A DNA stretch of 9,846 nucleotides from Coleofasciculus sp. S288. GTDB lineage: Bacteria; Cyanobacteriota; Cyanobacteriia; Cyanobacteriales; Coleofasciculaceae. Below the pieces are notes generated by a model. It did no database searches. It was given only the letters and a program-made list of their open reading frames with translations, and was not told the origin of the DNA. Of this stretch, positions 6,127 through 9,846 are shown in pieces. How positions within the stretch are numbered: position 1 is the first letter of the stretch; every line of letters begins with the position of its first letter. Where the stretch lies: positions 1 to 9,846 of the forward strand of contig JAIUYC010000068.1 of the NCBI GenBank assembly GCA_020216575.1. Direction: 5' to 3'. A program made the position numbers and the translations under genes.

Positions 6127-7425
6127 TTAATTGTCCTCGACTGAGTTTTGGTTATCGGGCGTGTCAGTTGGGTTTTGCTTAGGTGTCTCAGTTGAGTTTT
6201 GGGTATCGGGTGTCTCAGTTGAGTTTTGTTTAGGTGTATCAGTTGAATCTGAATCTTGCTCAGGTGTTTCAGTTGGAGTTGGGTTAGGTGTCTCCTCTGG
6301 GGCTGGCGACTCCCTTGAACTTGCACAGACTTTGCTGTCATATTCAAAGGAAACCGGAACCTGGTAAGCCAGTGCCTGACCTGTGGCGGCAAAATTTATT
6401 CCCCTCGCTGTTGAGAGGGCAATGCTATCAAAAATCGGGTTGCTAGATCTGGATACCTCAGCACGGCCAACGGCATTACCTCGCTCGTCTACTTTCACGG
6501 TGATAATAGACGTGCCACTGAGTCTTTCCGAGCAGGCTTCTTTTGGATAGTTGCCACGGACTCTAGAATGTGCTCTGACTTCGCCAGTTCCCATCCGAGC
6601 TAAGGCATTGATGCTGTTTCGCATGTACTCGTCGTTAGGATTGGTTCTGCTGTTTTCTGGGGGAGTCCTCTCCGGTGGAGCTACAGCCGTCTCACGACCC
6701 CTGTCTGCGTTATTGTCAGCGGAGTTTTCTGGCGGATTGGTGGGAGGGTTACTGGCTATAGGAGAATTTGCGGGAGGATTACTCGCTATAGGCGGATTAG
6801 TGGGACGGTTACTCGCTACGGGTGGATTTACAGGAGCGTTATCACCCAGAGGAGGAAAAGGAGTGCTGGGTTGTAGACCTCTCGGAATTCCAGTAGCCCT
6901 GGGCGACAGAAACCGATCGCTAGAACGAGGAGTAATCCGAACAGTAGAATGAGGAGCAATCCGAAGCTCGGGATTGTCAGGCTGAAACAGTCGTTTAGCG
7001 GTAGTAACCTGCGGTTGCTCCAGATCGGTTCGCTTTGGAGCATCTTGGATCTTACGCGGAGCTACCTTTCTCTGAGGAACTAGTGCATTGATATCAACTC
7101 GAGATGAGCCAGAGCCTGAAGGTTGATTGGAGGATGGGTTTAGCGGGGGGAGCGGTGGAAATGCGGACGTTAGAGGGGTTGGAGAAAACGCGGACGGTGG
7201 TAAGGGTGGCGGCGGCGCAAGATCAGGTACGCGGCTCAGCTCCGTGGGTGTTAACTCCACCAGTTGGACTGGCTGGGGTGAGTTGGGATTTTCCTGGGAG
7301 GAATTCGGTAAATACGGCAACGCTACTCCCACTAACGCATGGATGCCTGCGGAAGCCATAACCGCGATACCGGTTGGTTGAGTGAGCTTTTGAGAGAGGC
7401 TTGTAATTAAGGAAGCGTAAGACAT
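6127..7425 (-). CDS. TonB-like energy-transducing protein with repetitive C-terminal tail
   Basis: A 432-residue protein. Residues about 18-40 form a single hydrophobic segment (GIAVMASAGIHALVGVALPYL) after a short cytosolic N-terminus, as in TonB inner-membrane anchors. A proline-rich periplasmic spacer covers about 45-265, including three decapeptide repeats (NPPIASNPPA type) at 200-229. The TonB C-terminal domain is at about 290-362, with the YP motif at 293-294, the core SIITVKVDERGNAVGRAEVSRSSNPIFDSIAL, and closing strand YQVPVSFEY. Family members couple the proton gradient, through ExbB/ExbD, to outer-membrane receptors for siderophores, cobalamin or sugars. No ExbB/ExbD genes are in the window. 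Unusually, a 70-residue T/P/E/N-rich tail with 17-residue repeats follows the domain, where TonB normally ends. C298 and C367 flank the domain. The start ATG has no Shine-Dalgarno, and there is a 5' hairpin at 7475-7499. Confidence 0.85.
   Translation of the reverse strand: MSYASLITSLSQKLTQPTGIAVMASAGIHALVGVALPYLPNSSQENPNSPQPVQLVELTPTELSRVPDLAPPPPLPPSAFSPTPLTSAFPPLPPLNPSSNQPSGSGSSRVDINALVPQRKVAPRKIQDAPKRTDLEQPQVTTAKRLFQPDNPELRIAPHSTVRITPRSSDRFLSPRATGIPRGLQPSTPFPPLGDNAPVNPPVASNRPTNPPIASNPPANSPIASNPPTNPPENSADNNADRGRETAVAPPERTPPENSRTNPNDEYMRNSINALARMGTGEVRAHSRVRGNYPKEACSERLSGTSIITVKVDERGNAVGRAEVSRSSNPIFDSIALSTARGINFAATGQALAYQVPVSFEYDSKVCASSRESPAPEETPNPTPTETPEQDSDSTDTPKQNSTETPDTQNSTETPKQNPTDTPDNQNSVEDN
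6142..6243 (-). repeat. Two 51-base in-frame tandem repeats in the TonB-like tail
   Basis: Units 6142-6192 and 6193-6243 match at 45 of 51 positions; a shorter diverged third unit continues to about 6273. Each encodes 17 residues made of two half units (STETPDTQN and STETPKQN types). The length is a multiple of three, so copy-number change keeps the frame. Confidence 0.85.
6739..6828 (-). repeat. Three 30-base in-frame repeats in the TonB-like spacer
   Basis: Encodes NPPVASNRPT, NPPIASNPPA and NSPIASNPPT, followed by a partial NPPENS. This is a proline-rich spacer repeat that probably sets the reach of the protein across the periplasm. Confidence 0.85.
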
Positions 7426-7670
7426 AGCAAGTAAAGTTCACTCCGCTGCGTCGTTGCAGAAAACTTATCACATCAGGCGGCTGAAAGATCTATCCGCCTA
7501 AAATTTTTTGGTGACTCTTAATGATAGTCCCAACCGTTTCCAAACAGCGCGGTCAAGTTGATAGTTTTTCAATTATCTTTTACAGGACAACGACTGCACC
7601 TTCAGCCAAGAAGTTACTGTCTTTGGATTAGCTTAACTTAATTTAACAATTGAATCGGTTCAGGTGTGTA
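7426..7670. other. 245-base gap between the cobI and TonB-like genes
   Basis: Noncoding on both strands. It must hold any promoter of the TonB-like gene unless that gene is transcribed through from cobI. Apart from the hairpin at 7475-7499 and AT-rich stretches near 7631-7652, no defined promoter, terminator or RNA gene was found. Confidence 0.5.
7475..7509. other. Hairpin with A/T tract 5' of the TonB-like gene
   Basis: AGGCGG (7475-7480) pairs with CCGCCT (7494-7499) across a 13-base loop, followed on the plus strand by AAAA and six Ts (7504-7509). In plus orientation this has the form of an intrinsic terminator, but no plus-strand gene feeds it. On the minus strand it would lie about 50-75 bases before the TonB-like ATG and could be a leader hairpin. 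It might also end antisense transcription. Confidence 0.4.
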
Positions 7671-8435
7671 TCAGGAACCGAGGTTGAGTTTTCCCTCATC
7701 TCCAGTCCCTGGCTCTTTCTCCGTCACTTTGATAATCAGTAGGGAAAAGTAGGGCAAGTTTAGGGTGGGGCGATCGCATACATTCTCATAAATCACCTGC
7801 TCTGGCAAGGTTGCCCGTTCCACTACACGAGCACGATTCAGTAGCTGACGCCGCTCTAGCACTTGCCAAACCTGTTCGTAAACCGAACTCACCTTCATGA
7901 GTACCACCACATCCGCCCAATCCAAAATTGTTTCCAGTTCTGCCACAACATAGAGAGCCGGAAGCACGACGAGGCATTGGTCGCGTACTGTTAGAGGCAT
8001 CCCCAAAGCTGATGCTGCTGCCATGGGTGAGCAGACTCCCGGTATCGTTTGCACGATACACTCCGGATGTAGCTGTTGCAACATTTCAGCTAAGTAAGTA
8101 AACGTGCTGTAAAAACTGACATCCCCTTCACAGACAAATGCTACATCTTGACCCCGATGCAGATAGTGCCAGACTTGCTCTGCCGCCACTTGCCACGCTT
8201 GAGCCAGGAGGACAAAATCCTGCACGTAAGGAAACGTCAATGGCAGTTGTACCTGCTCGCCCCCCAACCATTTCTCCACAATCTGCTGAGCCATCCCCGG
8301 TTTTCCCCGGATACCAGTTGGGAAAGCTACTACAGGGACTTGGTTCAAGATACGCAGTCCTTTAAGGGTAATCAGTTCTGGATCACCCGGACCAACGCTA
8401 ATACCGTAGAGTGTGCCAACTTGCACGGCAGTCAT
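7671..8435 (-). CDS. cobI: Precorrin-2 C20-methyltransferase (cobalamin synthesis)
   Basis: A 254-residue S-adenosylmethionine-dependent tetrapyrrole methyltransferase. It adds the C20 methyl group to precorrin-2 (or its cobalt form, when named CbiL) in corrin ring synthesis in the cytosol. Family motifs in order are GTLYGISVGPGDPELITLKG at 7-26, the EGDVSFYSTFTYL segment at 103-115, TIPGVCSPMAAAS at 130-142, LVVLPA at 155-160, and VVVLMKVSS near 176-184. Opening with GTLYG(I/V)SVGPGDPEL is characteristic of CobI/CbiL within this superfamily. Length is as expected. One HIP1 octamer is inside the gene (7770-7777). The ATG lies directly after a very AT-rich stretch (8436-8460) with no Shine-Dalgarno. 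I could not make out a cobalamin riboswitch in the 256 bases before it. No other cob gene is in the window. The short charged tail after 238 is variable in the family. Confidence 0.92.
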   Translation of the reverse strand: MTAVQVGTLYGISVGPGDPELITLKGLRILNQVPVVAFPTGIRGKPGMAQQIVEKWLGGEQVQLPLTFPYVQDFVLLAQAWQVAAEQVWHYLHRGQDVAFVCEGDVSFYSTFTYLAEMLQQLHPECIVQTIPGVCSPMAAASALGMPLTVRDQCLVVLPALYVVAELETILDWADVVVLMKVSSVYEQVWQVLERRQLLNRARVVERATLPEQVIYENVCDRPTLNLPYFSLLIIKVTEKEPGTGDEGKLNLGS

Positions 8436-8483
8436 TTTTAAGTTAATTAATAAATATTAATAAAGGGTCGTTGTGAATCATAA

Positions 8484-8497
8484 ATCCAAAATCCAAA
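8484..8497. repeat. Two ATCCAAA heptamers
   Basis: Two exact tandem copies of ATCCAAA with partial units on both sides lie between the cobI start and the transposon-like region. This is a different heptamer from the other tracts in the window. Confidence 0.55.
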
Positions 8498-8525
8498 ATG
8501 CCACTACCGACCGTCATTTTACCGG

Positions 8526-8552
8526 GGTATTTCGCGAGAGCTGTTGAATACC
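8526..8552 (+). repeat. Hairpin near the candidate transposon left end
   Basis: GGTATT (8526-8531) and AATACC (8547-8552) pair around a 15-base loop, four bases inside the candidate cleavage point after TTAC. Subterminal imperfect hairpins at the left end are what TnpA binds in IS200/IS605 elements. A six-base stem is not strong evidence alone. Confidence 0.3.
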
Positions 8553-8614
8553 GTTTATCCTACTCGCTGGGAAGACCCCATGTGGAGCTTGATCGGAACT
8601 TGGGGGTGAAAGGC

Positions 8615-8651
8615 GGTAGATTGACGGGGTATTGAATCCCGTCAATCTACC
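8615..8651. repeat. Perfect 14-base inverted repeat before tnpB
   Basis: The arms at 8615-8628 and 8638-8651 (GGTAGATTGACGGG and its exact complement) enclose a nine-base loop. The hairpin ends 40 bases before the tnpB ATG, with AT-rich candidate -10 sequences (TATACT at 8660-8665, TATAAA at 8672-8677) between. There is no T-tract on either side. Known IS200 elements have a 5' hairpin that blocks transcription entering from outside; a similar insulating or leader role is possible. It could also be a transposase-binding end. Confidence 0.7.
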
Positions 8652-8691
8652 ATCTATGCTATACTGTCGAGTATAAATATTATTGAAGTTC

Positions 8692-9846
8692 ATGATTGTT
8701 TTTGAGTACAAGCTAAAAGGAACTGACGGGCAGTATCGCATACTGGATGAAGTATTGCGTACTGCCCGTTTTGTTCGGAATATCTGCTTGCGATACTGGA
8801 TGGACAATCCAGGCAAAAACAAGTATGACCTTAATAACTATTGCACTGTACTAGCTAAGGAGTATCCTTGGGCAAAAAAGCTCAACTCGATGGCTAGACA
8901 GGCTTCAGCAGAACGTGCTTGGTCGGCAATATCTCGGTTTGATGAGAATTGTAAAACCAAAAAGCTTGGGAAAAAAAGATTTCCTAGATTCCGCAAAGAG
9001 CAAACCCATGCGTCTGTTGAGTATAAAACGTGCGGTTGGAAACTATCGGAAGACAGGCGTGAAATCACCTTCACCGATGGCTTTAAGGCTGGCACATTCA
9101 AGATGTGGGGGACTCGTGACCTTCACTACTACCAACTCGACCAGATAAAGCGGGTACGAGTAGTGCGTAGAGCTGATGGGTACTACGCTCAGTTTTGCCT
9201 TGACCAGGAGCGGATTGAAAAAAGAGAGCCAACAGGAAAGACAATTGGCTTGGATGTAGGATTGACCTACTTCTACACCGACTCCAACGGTCAAATGGCA
9301 GAGAATCCCCGTCATCTAAGAAAGTCTGAAAAAGCCCTACATCGGCTTAATCGTAGACTTTCTCGTACTCAAAAAGGCTCTAACAATAGAGCTAAAGCGA
9401 GAAACCGTTTAGGCAGAAAACACCTCAAGGTAAGTAGGCAGCGTAAAGACTTTGCTGTGAAATTGGCAAGGTGCGTAGTCCAGTCCAACGACTTGGTAGC
9501 CTATGAAGACTTGCAGGTACGGAATAAGGTTAAAAACAGAAAGCTGTCCAAGTCGATATCGGATGCGGCTTGGACAGATTTTAGGGATTGGGTAGAATAC
9601 TTCGGCAAAGTATTTGGGGTGGTAACTGTTGCAGTACCCCCTCACTACACCAGTCAAGATTGTTCTAATTGTGGGAAGGTTGCGAAGAAATCACTGAGTC
9701 AAAGAACTCATCAGTGTTCTCACTGTGGGTTCGTTTTAGACCGAGATTGGAATGCGGCTCGGAACATATTAGAACTTGGATTGCGTACCGTGGGGCACAC
9801 GGGAACCAACGTCTCTGGAGAGAACGACCTCTGCATTGGTGAGGAA
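8692..9846 (+). CDS. tnpB: TnpB, RNA-guided RuvC-family nuclease of an IS605-group element, 3' end outside window
   Basis: The frame from ATG 8692 is open for 385 codons to the edge; related proteins end at about 400 residues, so only a short tail is missing. The N-terminal part (1-175) is the WED/REC-like region with a KKLGKKRFPRFRK basic patch at 90-102. RuvC motif I is GLDVGL with D188, and motif II is AYEDLQV with E272. A four-cysteine zinc ribbon (C324, C327, C342, C345) lies in SCSNCG-like context (QDCSNCG...HQCSHCG), then RuvC III LDRDWNAARN with D350/D352. All catalytic residues are present, so it is probably an active nuclease and not a nuclease-dead regulator. TnpB proteins use an omega RNA from the element right end to cut a matching target beside a transposon-adjacent motif, which keeps the element in the genome. 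No stop codon, frameshift or Shine-Dalgarno was seen. It diverges from cobI, whose start is 256 bases away. Confidence 0.93.
   Translation, partial: MIVFEYKLKGTDGQYRILDEVLRTARFVRNICLRYWMDNPGKNKYDLNNYCTVLAKEYPWAKKLNSMARQASAERAWSAISRFDENCKTKKLGKKRFPRFRKEQTHASVEYKTCGWKLSEDRREITFTDGFKAGTFKMWGTRDLHYYQLDQIKRVRVVRRADGYYAQFCLDQERIEKREPTGKTIGLDVGLTYFYTDSNGQMAENPRHLRKSEKALHRLNRRLSRTQKGSNNRAKARNRLGRKHLKVSRQRKDFAVKLARCVVQSNDLVAYEDLQVRNKVKNRKLSKSISDAAWTDFRDWVEYFGKVFGVVTVAVPPHYTSQDCSNCGKVAKKSLSQRTHQCSHCGFVLDRDWNAARNILELGLRTVGHTGTNVSGENDLCIGEE

Larger units (their letters stand above)
8523..9846 (+). mobile_element. IS605/IS1341-type element carrying tnpB, right end outside the window
   Basis: The element is defined by an intact tnpB on the strand opposite to all neighbouring genes, with two hairpins before it. 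The left boundary is a guess: IS200/IS605 elements insert 3' of a short tetra- or pentanucleotide, and TTAC at 8519-8522 followed a few bases later by a hairpin (8526-8552) has the expected layout. No tnpA lies between cobI and tnpB, so the element is either tnpB-only or depends on tnpA elsewhere. The right end and the overlapping omega RNA region lie past 9846. Confidence 0.55.

Noticed and set aside
6018..6392. A 124-codon minus-strand frame overlapping the end of the TonB-like gene
   Set aside because: It is an out-of-frame reading of the same 51-base repeats, giving an artificial H/L/K/T/Q repeat. The TonB-domain frame explains the DNA better.
4546..8651. An 11-base sequence GTCAATCTACC shared by the kinase upstream palindrome (4546-4556) and the tnpB hairpin arm (8641-8651)
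   Set aside because: Exact 11-base matches are expected by chance in a window this size, and the similarity ends there. I do not claim a common origin.
8436..8691. Cobalamin riboswitch before cobI
   Set aside because: No recognisable B12-box or long structured leader was found. The structures there are better explained by the tnpB element, and the stretch directly before cobI is simple AT-rich DNA.
8514..8822. A minus-strand frame across the region before tnpB
   Set aside because: It overlaps the tnpB 5' part and the hairpins, has no recognisable domain, and reads through the inverted repeat.

Overview
The window is a piece of a cyanobacterial chromosome. The evidence is five copies of the HIP1 octamer GCGATCGC (2191, 2569, 3316, 3691, 7770), several tracts of short heptamer repeats between genes, an Rcp1-type response regulator beside a phytochrome-like multi-PAS kinase, a cyanobacterial TonB-like protein, and an IS605-group tnpB. 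The heptamer tracts and signalling load suggest a larger, probably filamentous, species. The genus cannot be fixed from this sequence.

Region 1-4410 is a signalling cassette on the minus strand, read right to left. It holds a 996-residue membrane histidine kinase with five PAS domains, then a single-domain Rcp1-like response regulator, then 21 bases further on a receiver-coiled coil-PAS protein that runs off the left edge. A perfect nine-copy heptamer array starts at the kinase stop codon and separates it from the response regulator gene. The layout suggests a phosphorelay whose kinase, carrier and output (or second kinase) are co-transcribed.

Region 4411-4964 is a 554-base gap with no gene. 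It holds a palindrome and competing inverted repeats 5' of the kinase, a degenerate heptamer tract, and a dispersed inverted-repeat element of a kind seen in many cyanobacteria.

Region 4965-8435 carries three more minus-strand genes: a stand-alone PfkB sugar kinase of the HldE domain I (heptose-7-phosphate kinase) type, a TonB-like energy-transducing protein with an unusual repetitive tail after its TonB domain, and precorrin-2 C20-methyltransferase (cobI/cbiL) of cobalamin synthesis. Lipopolysaccharide sugar supply and outer-membrane transport are both envelope functions, and TonB systems commonly import cobalamin. The genes are spaced 120-250 bases apart, so a single operon is not shown.

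Region 8436-9846 changes strand. After a short heptamer remnant come two hairpins and a plus-strand tnpB with every RuvC and zinc-finger residue in place. It is still open at the right edge. No tnpA is visible, and the right end and guide (omega) RNA would lie beyond the window. This is the nearest thing here to an RNA-guided system. The rest is recognisable biology with some unusual architecture.
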